From: Mesocentrotus franciscanus
Taxonomy: Eukaryota; Echinodermata; Echinoidea; Camarodonta; Strongylocentrotidae
NCBI GenBank assembly: GCA_037976565.1
Contig: CP137679.1
Span: 6,539,710-6,603,709 of the forward strand
DNA: 64,000 bases
Direction of reading: 5' to 3'
The position numbers were made by a program, and so were the translations under genes. This document shows positions 50,501 through 51,739 of the stretch, piece by piece. Within the stretch, counting starts at the first letter, position 1, and each line of letters starts with the position of its first letter. The notes beneath the pieces are model-generated. The model saw only the letters and a program-made list of their open reading frames with translations. It was not told the DNA's origin and ran no database searches.

Positions 50501-50521
50501 ACATAACGTCTTGGAAGGCAT
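1117..50521 (-). CDS. DNMT1: DNMT1, maintenance DNA (cytosine-5) methyltransferase: 32 exons, C-terminus off the left edge
   Basis: DNMT1 copies CpG methylation onto hemimethylated DNA behind the replication fork, using S-adenosylmethionine. The exons, read right to left, encode in order: DMAP1-binding N-terminus (residues 1-85), acidic/basic linker with PIP box (247-254), RFTS (341-587), CXXC finger (about 637-680), acidic autoinhibitory linker, BAH1 (about 730-905), BAH2 (about 940-1085), Gly-Lys linker (1109-1120) and methyltransferase (1138 onward) with motif I DVFAGCGG, the catalytic Cys of PCQ at about 1224, ENV at 1264-1266 and QTRRR at 1306-1310. Every intron is GT-AG and every junction phase fits; the exons total 1,572 codons, against 1,616 for the human protein, so about 40-50 residues (motif X, GNAVPP) are missing beyond position 1. 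Start chosen: the ATG at 50521, followed by DMAP1-domain sequence in the next exons. Exon boundaries are inferred by eye, not from transcripts. Confidence 0.97.
1234..1763. other. DNMT1 intron 31, nothing recognised
   Basis: AT-rich unique-looking intron sequence. No repeat end, hairpin or coding stretch with family similarity was seen. Confidence 0.6.
1764..2004 (-). CDS. DNMT1: DNMT1 exon 31 (target recognition domain, zinc site)
   Basis: Encodes [20 protein letters not shown] then [20 protein letters not shown] and [20 protein letters not shown], ending EPMGKQ at residue 1533. The CSC...C...H set matches the zinc site of the mammalian target recognition domain. Confidence 0.97.
2148..2345 (-). 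mobile_element. Interspersed SINE-like repeat, copy 1
   Basis: Shares CCCGCTGCGGCGCTAGTGTC and ACCCAGGTGAGGTAAATGGG segments with sequences at 43215-43480 (opposite orientation) and 18255-18395. Three diverged copies in one gene show a dispersed family. No clear tRNA promoter was recognised, so the class is uncertain. Confidence 0.6.
3187..3359. mobile_element. TA-flanked MITE with CAGTCAAACCTG ends
   Basis: Starts CAGTCAAACCTGTCTATAGC and ends GCAGGTTTTACTG, inverted matches, with TA on both sides (3185-3186, 3360-3361). The interior repeats a GTGGTCTTTGTAGACAGGTG unit. Diverged relatives lie at 19693-19745 and 63148-63230. The TA duplication suggests a Tc1/mariner-type mobiliser. Confidence 0.75.
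3417..3583 (-). CDS. DNMT1: DNMT1 exon 30 (target recognition domain)
   Basis: Encodes [20 protein letters not shown] and on through [20 protein letters not shown], residues 1398-1453, nearly identical to human. Confidence 0.97.
3584..3938. other. DNMT1 intron 29, nothing recognised
   Basis: A 355-bp AT-rich intron with no repeat structure that I can see. Confidence 0.6.
3939..4256 (-). CDS. DNMT1: DNMT1 exon 29: motif VIII (QTRRR) and target recognition
   Basis: A 318-nt exon encoding [20 protein letters not shown] and on through [18 protein letters not shown] and [17 protein letters not shown] to FQKK, residues 1292-1397. QTRRR is motif VIII; the rest enters the target recognition domain. 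Confidence 0.97.
4462..5290. mobile_element. GTCTCGCCTGC-ended element, copy 1
   Basis: Begins with GGCGGTCTCGCCTGCATTAC and ends with CTATGTAGGCGAGACAAAAA, inverted around GTCTCGCCT. The interior is about three tandem 170-180 bp modules, each with a gacctgaaatgacctttgacctt block, a CACATGATTGG block and a caagtttcat block. The homologous copy is 34242-35646. It ends 31 bp from the exon 28 donor. Confidence 0.7.
5321..5467 (-). CDS. DNMT1: DNMT1 exon 28: motif VI (ENV)
   Basis: Encodes [20 protein letters not shown] then [20 protein letters not shown] and RCLIRMGYQ, residues 1243-1291. Glu of ENV contacts the target cytosine. A repeat element ends about 30 bp inside the following intron. Confidence 0.97.
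5590..6750 (+). mobile_element. Modular element with TGACCTTTGACCT repeats, split by a MITE
   Basis: About 165-bp modules (tgcatatttaatgagctatg, tgacctttgacct, gtgttttgataccatg, aaatccgtcaaacattac) recur before and after the insertion at 5786-6452. It ends near ggaaggacggacggcagcg. The module layout parallels other repeat families in this window. Confidence 0.65.
5786..6452. mobile_element. TA-flanked MITE, CCGTATTTGCCGGCG ends, nested
   Basis: Exact inverted ends CCGTATTTGCCGGCG and CGCCGGCAAATACGG with TA at 5784-5785 and 6453-6454. Removing the element rejoins the host repeat as gaccta-catactc, which matches the intact module at 5640, so the insertion is proven by its host. It is 667 bp with no transposase ORF, so non-autonomous. 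Confidence 0.88.
7231..7362 (-). CDS. DNMT1: DNMT1 exon 27: catalytic motif IV (PCQ)
   Basis: Encodes [20 protein letters not shown] then [20 protein letters not shown] and SKFK, residues 1199-1242. The Cys of PPCQ (about residue 1224) is the nucleophile that attacks C6 of the target cytosine. Confidence 0.97.
7707..8243. mobile_element. TTAA-flanked piggyBac-like MITE
   Basis: TTAA at 7703-7706 and 8244-8247 surrounds inverted ends AGCTACTACAGTATGTCCC and GGGATATAGTACCT. A copy in the opposite orientation, missing its left TTAA, lies at about 51215-51735. There is no transposase ORF. Confidence 0.8.
8300..9100. other. DNMT1 intron 26 middle part, nothing recognised
   Basis: Mixed AT-rich sequence with a small CpG-containing patch near 8870 (ccccgcgcgccgaggg). 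I saw no exon or repeat ends. Confidence 0.45.
9107..9455 (-). repeat. 48-bp minisatellite made of the exon 26 / intron 26 junction, seven copies
   Basis: Read on the minus strand the unit is TGCAATGAGTTACTCAGACT-AGTTATGCAG|GTAACATTCATCATGTAT, where | is the splice donor. Donors fall at 9409, 9361, 9313, 9266, 9218, 9170 and 9122. Units are 48 bp (16 codons, no stop) except one of 47 bp between 9266 and 9313, which shifts frame into a TAG. The first copy is the genuine end of exon 26, so the array grew from an exon-intron boundary. Confidence 0.93.
9409..9560 (-). CDS. DNMT1: DNMT1 exon 26 (motifs I-III region); its 3' end seeds a minisatellite
   Basis: Encodes [20 protein letters not shown] and on through [20 protein letters not shown], ending LVMQ at residue 1198. 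The end at 9409 is chosen because exon 27 must follow directly (human LVMAG-ETTNSRGQRLPQKG). However, the last 33 bases plus donor are repeated six more times downstream, with donors at 9361, 9313, 9266, 9218, 9170 and 9122. Use of 9361 or 9313 would add 16 or 32 residues in frame. Confidence 0.9.
9561..9990. repeat. Intron 25 part with (ATC)n microsatellite
   Basis: A CATCATCATCA tract at about 9719-9765, with (CT)n just before it. The rest is unremarkable. Confidence 0.6.
10000..10743. mobile_element. Foldback TA-flanked MITE, CAGTGCGTCCC ends
   Basis: A near-palindromic element with arms of about 270 bp. It begins CAGTGCGTCCCAGAAACCGA and ends with the inverse GGGACGCACTG, flanked by TA (9998-9999 and 10744-10745). 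The short middle (about 10275-10460) is unpaired. The element at 43634-44695 has the same ends but a different body. Tc1/mariner-like mobilisation is inferred from the TA. Confidence 0.9.
10746..11543. other. Rest of DNMT1 intron 25, nothing recognised
   Basis: AT-rich with short poly-C and poly-T tracts. No inverted repeat or coding sequence was noticed. Confidence 0.5.
11544..11661 (-). CDS. DNMT1: DNMT1 exon 25: Gly-Lys linker and catalytic motif I
   Basis: Starts with the alternating [12 protein letters not shown] that links the regulatory and catalytic halves, then [11 protein letters not shown] (residues about 1138-1147), motif I, the S-adenosylmethionine-binding loop. The donor GGAG|GTGAGC leaves one base of the next Gly. 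Confidence 0.95.
11662..12433. other. DNMT1 intron 24, nothing recognised
   Basis: No repeat ends, hairpins or coding similarity seen in this 772-bp intron. Confidence 0.55.
12434..12505 (-). CDS. DNMT1: DNMT1 exon 24 (BAH2 end, before Gly-Lys linker)
   Basis: A 72-nt exon encoding [20 protein letters not shown] then MKGK, residues 1085-1108; human AYNAKSKSFEDPPNHARS. Confidence 0.92.
12506..13119. other. DNMT1 intron 23, nothing recognised
   Basis: AT-rich intron. Short ORFs on both strands here have no family resemblance. Confidence 0.55.
13120..13238 (-). CDS. DNMT1: DNMT1 exon 23 (end of BAH2)
   Basis: Encodes [20 protein letters not shown] and on through [13 protein letters not shown], residues 1045-1084, matching human EEAVVDFKAVQGRCTV and GGPNRFYFLE. 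Confidence 0.94.
13440..13742. mobile_element. Probable decayed hAT-like fragment
   Basis: The right end, read inverted, is cagtggcggattttccaatg, a terminus style common to hAT-type elements. The left end is a G-rich tract without a clear match. An internal tagtgctcactacccc segment is repeated twice (about 13555 and 13611). Confidence 0.45.
13925..14159 (-). CDS. DNMT1: DNMT1 exon 22 (BAH2)
   Basis: Encodes [20 protein letters not shown] and on through [20 protein letters not shown], residues 967-1045, the conserved centre of BAH2. The acceptor CAAAATAG is pyrimidine-poor, yet phase and homology fix it. Confidence 0.95.
14561..15126. mobile_element. TTAA-flanked MITE nested inside the outer one
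   Basis: Ends AGTACAAGTCCACTCC and GGAGTGGACTTGGGCT are inverted matches and TTAA flanks both (14557-14560, 15127-15130). Deleting it restores the outer arm exactly as seen in the right arm (aaggaagttaaagctaaag). It itself carries the hairpin at 14752-14905. Confidence 0.87.
14752..14905. repeat. Near-perfect hairpin, about 70-bp arms
   Basis: From taatgtaaccaaatttaatg to its inverse cattaaatttggttacatta, with an 8-base loop (gaaacact). A related hairpin with a longer middle lies at 61852-62157 in a FIRRM intron. Confidence 0.85.
15662..15785 (-). CDS. DNMT1: DNMT1 exon 21 (start of BAH2)
   Basis: Encodes [20 protein letters not shown] and on to KKPISKKDV, residues 925-966, matching human YRVGDGVYLPPEAFTFNIK. 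Confidence 0.94.
15838..16075. repeat. (TCA)n/(CCA)n trinucleotide tract filling intron 20
   Basis: Imperfect TCATCA and CACCAC runs occupy about three quarters of this 317-nt intron; on the DNMT1 strand it reads GAT/GGT. Long ORFs called in it on both strands are artefacts of the triplet period. Confidence 0.9.
16103..16167 (-). CDS. DNMT1: DNMT1 exon 20 (between BAH1 and BAH2)
   Basis: A 65-nt exon encoding [20 protein letters not shown] and Tyr, residues 904-925; human counterpart [20 protein letters not shown]. The next intron (317 nt) is mostly trinucleotide repeat. Confidence 0.88.
16168..16809. other. DNMT1 intron 19, nothing recognised
   Basis: No repeat structure or conserved coding sequence noticed. 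Confidence 0.5.
16810..17140 (-). CDS. DNMT1: DNMT1 exon 19 (BAH1 and inter-BAH region)
   Basis: A 331-nt exon encoding [20 protein letters not shown] and on through [20 protein letters not shown] and [13 protein letters not shown], residues 793-903. The exon starts 137 bp from a 0.9 kb minisatellite in the intron before it. Confidence 0.95.
17277..18175. repeat. 31-bp minisatellite, about 29 copies
   Basis: Unit agcaactgtgtgtactacat-gagctatgtcc, with a frequent c/a variant at the last position. Two 29-bp units lacking one TG (about 17770 and 17930) sit in the same local context, suggesting a higher-order repeat of about five units. It is in the intron before exon 19, ending 137 bp from that exon. 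Confidence 0.95.
18255..18395 (-). mobile_element. Interspersed SINE-like repeat, copy 2 (diverged)
   Basis: Shares cctctggcattcatcttt and acccaggtgaagtgaatg-type segments with the repeats at 2148-2345 and 43215-43480, more diverged. Confidence 0.5.
18668..18792 (-). CDS. DNMT1: DNMT1 exon 18 (BAH1)
   Basis: Encodes [20 protein letters not shown] and on to MMFHAQWF, residues 752-793, matching human [20 protein letters not shown]. The donor TTTGT|GTGAGT leaves two bases of a split Val codon. Confidence 0.92.
18793..19395. other. DNMT1 intron 17, nothing recognised
   Basis: AT-rich 603-bp intron without visible features. Confidence 0.55.
19396..19479 (-). CDS. DNMT1: DNMT1 exon 17 (start of BAH1)
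   Basis: Encodes [20 protein letters not shown] and on to IDDEK, residues 724-751; human counterpart [20 protein letters not shown]. It begins the first bromo-adjacent homology domain. Confidence 0.93.
19746..20324 (+). mobile_element. ATGCCTCCGC-family modular element, copy 1
   Basis: Starts ctagatgcctccgcaataga, then modules of tgacct, ccccaaaatctaatcagttc, tctgcaagatacat and aatcggttct, and ends in ggacgtacggacggacggac. It follows a fragment (19693-19745) of the CAGTCAAACCTG MITE, into which it apparently inserted. Confidence 0.7.
20541..21221. mobile_element. hAT-like MITE with ATTAGTT duplication
   Basis: Ends CAGGGAGGTGATAGAGGAGT and the inverse CTTCTCTATCACCTCCCTG. The flanks repeat ATTAGTT (20534-20540 and 21222-21228). 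A 7-8 bp duplication and CAGGG ends suggest the hAT superfamily. There is no transposase ORF. Confidence 0.8.
21250..21469 (-). mobile_element. tRNA-derived SINE, copy 1
   Basis: On the minus strand the head reads ggcgctgtggctcagtggta then gagcagtggtctcgtaac, with an A-box TGGCTCAGTGG and a degenerate B-box (ggcttgaaact). A tRNA-unrelated body follows, ending in a (CAAA)n-like tail. The copy at 41177-41348 has the same order. This is not a working tRNA: the T-arm and acceptor stem do not pair. Confidence 0.85.
21592..21730 (-). CDS. DNMT1: DNMT1 exon 16 (end of CXXC finger, autoinhibitory linker)
   Basis: Encodes [20 protein letters not shown] and on to a basic tail LKKKKR, residues 677-723. 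The first Cys closes the CXXC finger; the acidic run matches the CXXC-BAH1 autoinhibitory linker of mammals. The donor GTAAAA is followed by a homopurine A tract. Confidence 0.9.
21731..22459. other. DNMT1 intron 15, one isolated TGACCTTTGACCT
   Basis: A single exact TGACCTTTGACCT lies near 21991 without the surrounding module being clear. Nothing else is recognised. Confidence 0.5.
22460..22557 (-). CDS. DNMT1: DNMT1 exon 15 (CXXC zinc finger core)
   Basis: Encodes [20 protein letters not shown] and on to KQACKER, residues 645-677. It supplies the CXXCXXC cluster and the KFGG DNA-contact loop of the CXXC domain. All cysteines expected by alignment to human DNMT1 are present. Confidence 0.95.
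22778..23310 (+). mobile_element. ATGCCTCCGC-family modular element, copy 2
   Basis: Begins ctagatggaacatcgactgc followed by gcgcagtcga, giving a perfect palindrome TCGACTGCGCGCAGTCGA, then atgcctctgccatagagc. Three TGACCTTTGACCT-type modules follow, then the acggacggac tail. The 3' terminal hairpin seen in other copies is missing. Confidence 0.78.
23509..23680 (-). CDS. DNMT1: DNMT1 exon 14 (linker and start of CXXC finger)
   Basis: Encodes a basic linker [18 protein letters not shown], then [19 protein letters not shown], and ends RKKRCGVCE, residues 587-644. The last part holds the first cysteines of the CXXC zinc finger, which binds unmethylated CpG. Confidence 0.92.
23816..24262. mobile_element. 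Decayed relative of the 45329-45684 MITE
   Basis: Both ends (agaccctgacggaagtgaaa, and gctttccattgatataagtt followed by the catcggataa terminus) match the element at 45329-45684 in opposite orientation, over most of its length. TTAA flanks are no longer exact. Confidence 0.65.
24270..24912. other. Rest of DNMT1 intron 13, nothing recognised
   Basis: No further repeat or coding signal seen. Confidence 0.5.
24913..25094 (-). CDS. DNMT1: DNMT1 exon 13 (end of RFTS)
   Basis: Encodes [20 protein letters not shown] and on through [15 protein letters not shown], residues 527-587, nearly identical in layout to human. The RFTS ends here. Confidence 0.95.
25095..25650. other. DNMT1 intron 12, nothing recognised
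   Basis: Unique-looking AT-rich sequence. Confidence 0.55.
25651..25802 (-). CDS. DNMT1: DNMT1 exon 12 (RFTS)
   Basis: Encodes [20 protein letters not shown] and on through [12 protein letters not shown], residues 476-526, matching human FAEYILMDPSPEYAPIF. Donor CAG|GTTAGT. Confidence 0.95.
26101..26190. repeat. (CT)n microsatellite
   Basis: Interrupted CTCTCT and T-rich tract; (GA)n on the DNMT1 strand, downstream of exon 11. Confidence 0.85.
26342..26437 (-). pseudogene. Degenerate duplicate of DNMT1 exon 11
   Basis: On the minus strand this encodes [20 protein letters not shown], the counterpart of exon 11 [20 protein letters not shown], about 100-190 bp downstream of the true exon. It is open over about 32 codons but the conserved Trp is Leu, the end reads PLITSAQ instead of ALIGFST, and the usual acceptor and donor are altered. 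Inclusion after exon 11 would not keep the frame, so I treat it as an exon-duplication relic. Confidence 0.8.
26531..26623 (-). CDS. DNMT1: DNMT1 exon 11 (RFTS)
   Basis: Encodes [20 protein letters not shown] and on through [10 protein letters not shown], residues 445-476, a very conserved RFTS stretch (human [20 protein letters not shown]). A degenerate second copy of this exon lies in the following intron at about 26342-26437. Confidence 0.95.
26624..27068. other. DNMT1 intron 10, nothing recognised
   Basis: Purine-rich 445-bp intron with no repeat ends seen. Confidence 0.5.
27069..27187 (-). CDS. DNMT1: DNMT1 exon 10 (RFTS)
   Basis: Encodes [20 protein letters not shown] and on through [11 protein letters not shown], residues 405-445. 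The His of THLC matches the fourth zinc ligand of the mammalian RFTS, but the third ligand (Cys in VYCKHGH) is Asp here. Whether zinc is bound differently is not known. Confidence 0.92.
27188..27921. other. DNMT1 intron 9, nothing recognised
   Basis: No repeat or coding signal in 734 bp. Confidence 0.55.
27922..28031 (-). CDS. DNMT1: DNMT1 exon 9 (RFTS)
   Basis: Encodes [20 protein letters not shown] and on to residue 405 of the RFTS. The acceptor follows a poly-T tract; the donor is AG|GTCAGT, the same uncommon hexamer proposed for exon 6. Confidence 0.9.
28775..29225. repeat. Two diverged direct copies of a 165-bp segment
   Basis: Segments at about 28780-28942 and 29060-29225 share gtgaatagaggtatgaaa and aagttttcacaagaaaatca, spaced about 285 bp. 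A short palindrome GTGCAGTGCCACTGCAC lies between them. Confidence 0.75.
29256..29559. mobile_element. TTAA-flanked piggyBac-like MITE, CTCTTTGCCCGC ends
   Basis: TTAA at 29252-29255 and 29560-29563; ends CTCTTTGCCCGC and GCGGGCAAAGAG are exact inverses. The terminal CTTTGCC style is typical of piggyBac elements. It is 304 bp and non-coding. Confidence 0.88.
29817..31719 (-). pseudogene. LINE reverse transcriptase region, frameshifted
   Basis: RT blocks appear in order across at least four frame changes: [76 protein letters not shown] and the catalytic FADDCILY, then [14 protein letters not shown] and a C-terminal [12 protein letters not shown] block. These are CR1/Jockey-group features. Too broken to make an enzyme. 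Confidence 0.9.
31656..32651 (-). pseudogene. LINE endonuclease region
   Basis: 332 codons, same frame as part 1. It holds the APE-type signatures [33 protein letters not shown] and LGDHDIV, so all catalytic residues expected of the family are visible. This domain nicks target DNA for target-primed reverse transcription. The frame breaks near 31700 and continues in another frame. Confidence 0.9.
32760..33338 (-). pseudogene. LINE ORF part 1: leader, 2A peptide, PHD-like finger
   Basis: 193 codons. Residues 8-20 form a hydrophobic leader ([13 protein letters not shown]). At residues 102-109 (33012-33035) is DVELNPGP, the canonical D-x-E-x-NPGP 2A motif, preceded by a hydrophobic stretch [13 protein letters not shown]. 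2A causes the ribosome to skip the Gly-Pro bond, releasing the N-terminal 108 residues. Then YPCQIC and CDGWYHVQC to WHCVKC (116-166) resemble a PHD finger, lacking one Cys of the C4HC3 set. The TGA that ends this part is in frame with the endonuclease part. Confidence 0.88.
33341..34241. other. Upstream of the LINE ORF; (agcccccgaaa)n repeats
   Basis: 33341-33830 may be LINE 5' UTR. At 33936-34040 five short repeats of (t)agcccccgaaa lie in tandem, and ggggctacttt units flank the next element on both sides (34224 and 35650), implying insertion of that element into this repeat. Confidence 0.5.
34242..35646. mobile_element. GTCTCGCCTGC-ended element, copy 2, with (GCC)n
   Basis: Left end cggcggtctcgcctgcatta, right end gctacgcaggcgagacaaaa. 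The interior has about five 180-bp modules with TGACCTTTGACCT at about 34877, 35219 and 35409. A (GCC)n tract at 35568-35593 sits before the right end. The flanks share ggggctacttt, a possible long target duplication. Confidence 0.78.
35813..36620 (+). mobile_element. ATGCCTCCGC-family modular element, copy 3
   Basis: Starts ctagatggaacttcaactgc with the CTGCGCGCAG palindrome and atgcctccgccatagagc; four modules of about 141 bp each carry TGACCTTTGACCT; ends in ggacgtgcgcac and a cggaggcataaa terminus that inverts the 5' ATGCCTCCG. Confidence 0.82.
36770..36910. repeat. Inverted tract of GGTGTTGGTGTTG
   Basis: gtgttcggtgttggtgttgg on the left is matched by ctcaacaccagcctcaacac on the right, with tcgcgttatcgatagc in between. 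Unknown origin. Confidence 0.65.
37010..37989 (+). mobile_element. Second modular repeat type, six 160-bp modules
   Basis: Each module reads aagttgacctctgtgaccct, tgacctttgacctacgtgct, ccaaaatctaatcagat, cctatggtgatacatact, aagtttgaag, ggttcttgagatatc. It ends with a strong hairpin atgcctccggcaccaccttc / ggtggcggaggcat. The module order matches the ATGCCTCCGC family although the sequence differs. Confidence 0.8.
38604..39092. mobile_element. Inverted-repeat element with TAGACCGAAGATTTCTGTC ends, copy 1
   Basis: Ends tagaccgaagatttctgtct and agacagaaatcttcggtcta, arms of about 130 bp including a ggtgttcgtgtccgaacacc palindrome. The middle holds ccacttaccagattgactgt, a splice-donor-like CTG|GTAAGT on the minus strand. 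Copies are at 48742-49226 and 49597-49987. Confidence 0.85.
39552..39635 (-). CDS. DNMT1: DNMT1 exon 8 (start of RFTS domain)
   Basis: Encodes [20 protein letters not shown] and on to residue 368; human counterpart HPPKCIQCGQYLDDPDLKY. C346 and C349 are the first two zinc ligands of the replication-foci targeting sequence, which reads ubiquitinated H3 and autoinhibits the enzyme. The next intron, 11.5 kb, is the longest of the gene. Confidence 0.92.
39797..39903. repeat. (ATC)n/(ACC)n microsatellite
   Basis: atcaccatcatcatcatcac-type tract in intron 7. Confidence 0.9.
39910..40627. other. Rest of DNMT1 intron 7, nothing recognised
   Basis: No repeat ends or coding sequence noted; a short attaattaattaatt run lies near 40285. 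Confidence 0.5.
40628..40688 (-). CDS. DNMT1: DNMT1 exon 7 (linker before RFTS)
   Basis: A 61-nt exon with one open frame, [20 protein letters not shown], residues 320-340. It is flanked by a TTTAG acceptor and GTAACC donor. Sequence is poorly conserved, so the call rests on phase, splice sites and position. Confidence 0.65.
41177..41348 (-). mobile_element. tRNA-derived SINE, copy 2
   Basis: Same head (tggctcagtggtagagcaat, then ggtctcgtaac) and body (ggtaaggcattattcctcat) as the SINE at 21250-21469, and the same gttcgtttgtttg tail on the plus strand. Confidence 0.83.
41458..41646 (-). CDS. DNMT1: DNMT1 exon 6 (acidic/basic linker)
   Basis: Encodes residues 257-320, a Lys/Glu-rich linker starting [12 protein letters not shown] and containing [17 protein letters not shown]. 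Two overlapping donors are visible: GTCAGT (exon end at 41458) and, seven bases further, a stronger-looking GTAAGT. Only GTCAGT gives the phase required by exon 7; the other leads to a stop after eight codons of exon 7. Confidence 0.75.
41647..42434. repeat. DNMT1 intron 5 with a dispersed (AAT)n-ttattaagcgcat repeat
   Basis: At about 41911-41990: aataataataataaagattg followed by ttattaagcgcataataaac and ctatgcgctttacatagt. A similar block lies at about 61420-61475. The rest is AT-rich without features. Confidence 0.55.
42435..42994 (-). CDS. DNMT1: DNMT1 exon 5: end of DMAP1 domain, low-complexity linker, PIP box
   Basis: Largest coding exon (560 nt), residues 71-257. It starts [14 protein letters not shown] (end of the DMAP1-binding domain), then a Ser/Asn/Glu/Lys-rich, presumably disordered linker with basic NLS-like clusters (KKKKKR, GRKRK, SKRKR). 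It ends with QPGIMSMF (residues 247-254), a PCNA-interacting PIP box in the position known from mammalian DNMT1. The box sits on the exon edge and continues as AKKPAKK in exon 6. PCNA binding is inferred from the motif. Confidence 0.92.
43215..43480 (+). mobile_element. Interspersed SINE-like repeat, copy 3
   Basis: Contains ccggtacctatttaacatta, gtcttgcaaaaggacattag and tgccgcagcgggactggaac, the inverse of the 2148-2345 copy. Confidence 0.6.
43634..44695. mobile_element. 1.06 kb foldback MITE, CAGTGCGTCCC ends, abutting exon 4 donor
   Basis: Begins CAGTGCGTCCCCAAAAAAAA and ends TTTTTTTGGGACGCACTG; arms of about 430 bp pair nearly throughout around a middle at 44050-44270. Flanking TATA is on both sides. 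The right end is 8 bases from the exon 4 donor. Short duplications of gttgtatatacagtgcg lie at 43595-43640. Confidence 0.92.
44704..44749 (-). CDS. DNMT1: DNMT1 exon 4 (DMAP1-binding domain)
   Basis: A 46-nt exon encoding [15 protein letters not shown], residues 55-70, equivalent to human LETKLRKEELSEE. The donor is GTAATA. The 1.06 kb MITE at 43634-44695 ends only 8 bases inside the intron, so the donor is followed almost at once by transposon sequence. Confidence 0.85.
44985..45092 (+). mobile_element. Fragment of a modular element
   Basis: tgagatttgaccttctttta, ccaaaatctaatcaattt, accaagtttgaagttcag and the terminal ggaggcataaaa show a decayed 3' end of the ATGCCTCCGC-type family. Confidence 0.65.
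45215..45276 (-). CDS. DNMT1: DNMT1 exon 3 (DMAP1-binding domain)
   Basis: Encodes [20 protein letters not shown], residues 35-55, with a GTGAGT donor. Its phase (ends after two bases of a Thr codon) fits exon 4. Confidence 0.85.
45329..45684. mobile_element. TTAA-flanked piggyBac-like MITE
   Basis: TTAA at 45325-45328 and 45685-45688; ends AGACCCTATCCAATG and the inverse of AGACCCTGTCTGACG. 356 bp, non-coding. A decayed relative is at 23816-24262. Confidence 0.85.
45972..46889 (+). mobile_element. ATGCCTCCGC-family modular element, copy 4
   Basis: Starts tagatggaacttcgactgca with cgcagtcga, then atgcctccgcc; about five modules; ends with the terminal hairpin atgcctccggctag-tttgtagcggaggcat. 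This is the copy with both termini best preserved. Confidence 0.83.
47135..48054. mobile_element. hAT-like element with internal 80-105 bp tandem repeats
   Basis: Left end CAAGGGCGTAGCCAGG, right end CCTGGCTACGCGCCTG; flanks tcatgagg and tgatgagg are a 7 of 8 match, fitting the 8-bp hAT duplication. Inside, about seven repeats share gacgtttcattaaattatta and gttctcgactcttaatcctt. Confidence 0.82.
48181..48229 (-). CDS. DNMT1: DNMT1 exon 2 (DMAP1-binding domain)
   Basis: Small 49-nt exon encoding [16 protein letters not shown], residues 18-34. It has a pyrimidine-rich AG acceptor and GTAAGG donor. The domain binds the co-repressor DMAP1 in vertebrates. It lies just beside the foldback element at 48293-48605. 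Confidence 0.85.
48293..48605. mobile_element. Foldback MITE, TGTCTGATCG ends
   Basis: tgtctgatcgtgcacccgat at the left is inverted at the right (atcgggtgtgcgatcagaca), and the inner block gtgatactcaataaatgagg pairs with catttattgagtatcac. Confidence 0.83.
48742..49226. mobile_element. Inverted-repeat element with TAGACCGAAGATTTCTGTC-type ends, copy 2
   Basis: gttagcctctgatttgggta at the left, inverted at 49185; same middle with ccacttaccagattgactgt. Its palindrome is diverged (ggtgttacggatctcaacac). Confidence 0.82.
49370..49573. repeat. Small foldback with CAATACAATTGCATACCGTA arms
   Basis: caatacaattgcataccgta at 49401 pairs with tacggtatgcaattgtattg at 49456; outer blocks catgatttgaaagtcgtg and cgacttttaaatcatg also pair. 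Confidence 0.8.
49597..49987. mobile_element. Inverted-repeat element, copy 3, left end lost
   Basis: Opposite orientation of the middle: cagtcaatctggtaagtgga on the plus strand; ends agacagaaatcttcggtcta. The left arm is truncated at gactgcattgcaaacttggt. Confidence 0.78.
50469..50521 (-). CDS. DNMT1: DNMT1 exon 1, start codon and residues 1-18
   Basis: The ATG opens a short basic leader ([10 protein letters not shown]...) and the exon ends inside an Arg codon at AACAG|GTGAGG. Joined to exon 2 it reads [13 protein letters not shown], matching the start of the DMAP1-binding domain (human DDVRRRLKDLERD). No longer upstream ORF continues through the ATG, which supports this start. Confidence 0.85.
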
Positions 50522-50988
50522 CTTGAATTCTTTAGTATGATGATTACTGTGATGTCAAATCAAACTCAGACCAAATATGCAAACATTTCAAGCCTGAATC
50601 ACCACAAAACAACCTGCTGAAATCTCGATCAGCAACTATTTATGGCATGTACGTCGCAGATATAGCATTCACACACATGTGGATTGTTTACATCTGCTCA
50701 GACAAATTGAAGTCGCGCGGAATATTTTTGGCGCGAAACAGACTGGATTATTTTATTGAGGGGGTAAATAATAAAGTAATTAAAATAATGTTTAATTTTC
50801 CTTTAAAAATTATAATATTCATATTAATTCTAATTTAAAAATATATAATTATAATTTAAACTGTCTTAACATTCTTTATTTTACACAATTATGATTATTT
50901 AATTACCTTTATAGAATAAGTGCACCCCTTTTGTAAATATGGTACAACCTATAACAACCCGGAAATCGAACTCCATCTTTACGGGCGA
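50522..50988 (-). promoter_or_regulatory. DNMT1 5' flank with E2F-type site
   Basis: Between the DNMT1 start codon and the first transposon end. TTTGGCGCGAAA at 50727-50738, about 206 bp upstream of the ATG, is a perfect palindromic E2F consensus. DNMT1 is a known E2F/Rb target in mammals, so S-phase control is plausible here. No TATA box at a convincing position was identified; transcription start is unknown. Confidence 0.7.
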
Positions 50989-51214
50989 CAGCGCAGGGGC
51001 CCGTTTTAACGAGACCGTCATAAGTCTAACTTCTTGAGTAAATCAGCGCTAGTACTTGTCCTCTACATTTCACGTAGCCCTCTTTGCCAAGATCAAGGAC
51101 AACATCCTGACTGTAAAAGTAGTACGGACCATAGCTCTATGGTTATGACGCACACGAGAGAGAGATGTGAGTTGGTCTAGCGCGGAGCCATCCACATCTA
51201 TACACAGAGTGTCC

Positions 51215-51735
51215 CATTTGCAGGCCAAAAAATGAAAAGGTTAAATTCCATCGGCATTTGAAAGACAATACTAATTTAGATCTTCCCTAAAAAAGGGGGG
51301 CTTGAAAATGTCTTTGAGTGGGAAAATAACGACTATCAGTTGTCGAATCGACCGTAGGAGCTATAGAGCCACTAAGTAATAGTCTGATTTTTCAGACCAT
51401 TGTACCGAATGTTCGGACGTTTTATGCTGCGCAAAGATTCAATCAGTTTAATTTTGGCCATTACAAGAACGGTGGGTTATTGATGTAGACAAATGCTCAT
51501 GTACCCTTTACAGCTCATTTTATGTATGTTATTACCAAAGATGAAAAAAGCCAGTCAGTCACTCAATAGTGTCTGACAGTGAAGTCTAGCAAGTAAATGG
51601 TTACCTTGCATAATTTGAATATTAGGACAATAACGTTTAAATTTCACAGATAGGACATAAATAACATATTCATAATTCCTGCAAAGTTCTACAGAATTTG
51701 ATGTTGGCTGCAAAAGGGACATAGTATCTTTAAGG
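51215..51735. mobile_element. Copy of the 7707-8243 MITE, opposite orientation
   Basis: About 520 bp match the inverse of 7707-8243 (tgtccca...ttgcaggcc to gggacatagtatct) and end at TTAA on the right only, so the left terminus is lost. Confidence 0.8.
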
Positions 51736-51739
51736 CTCC

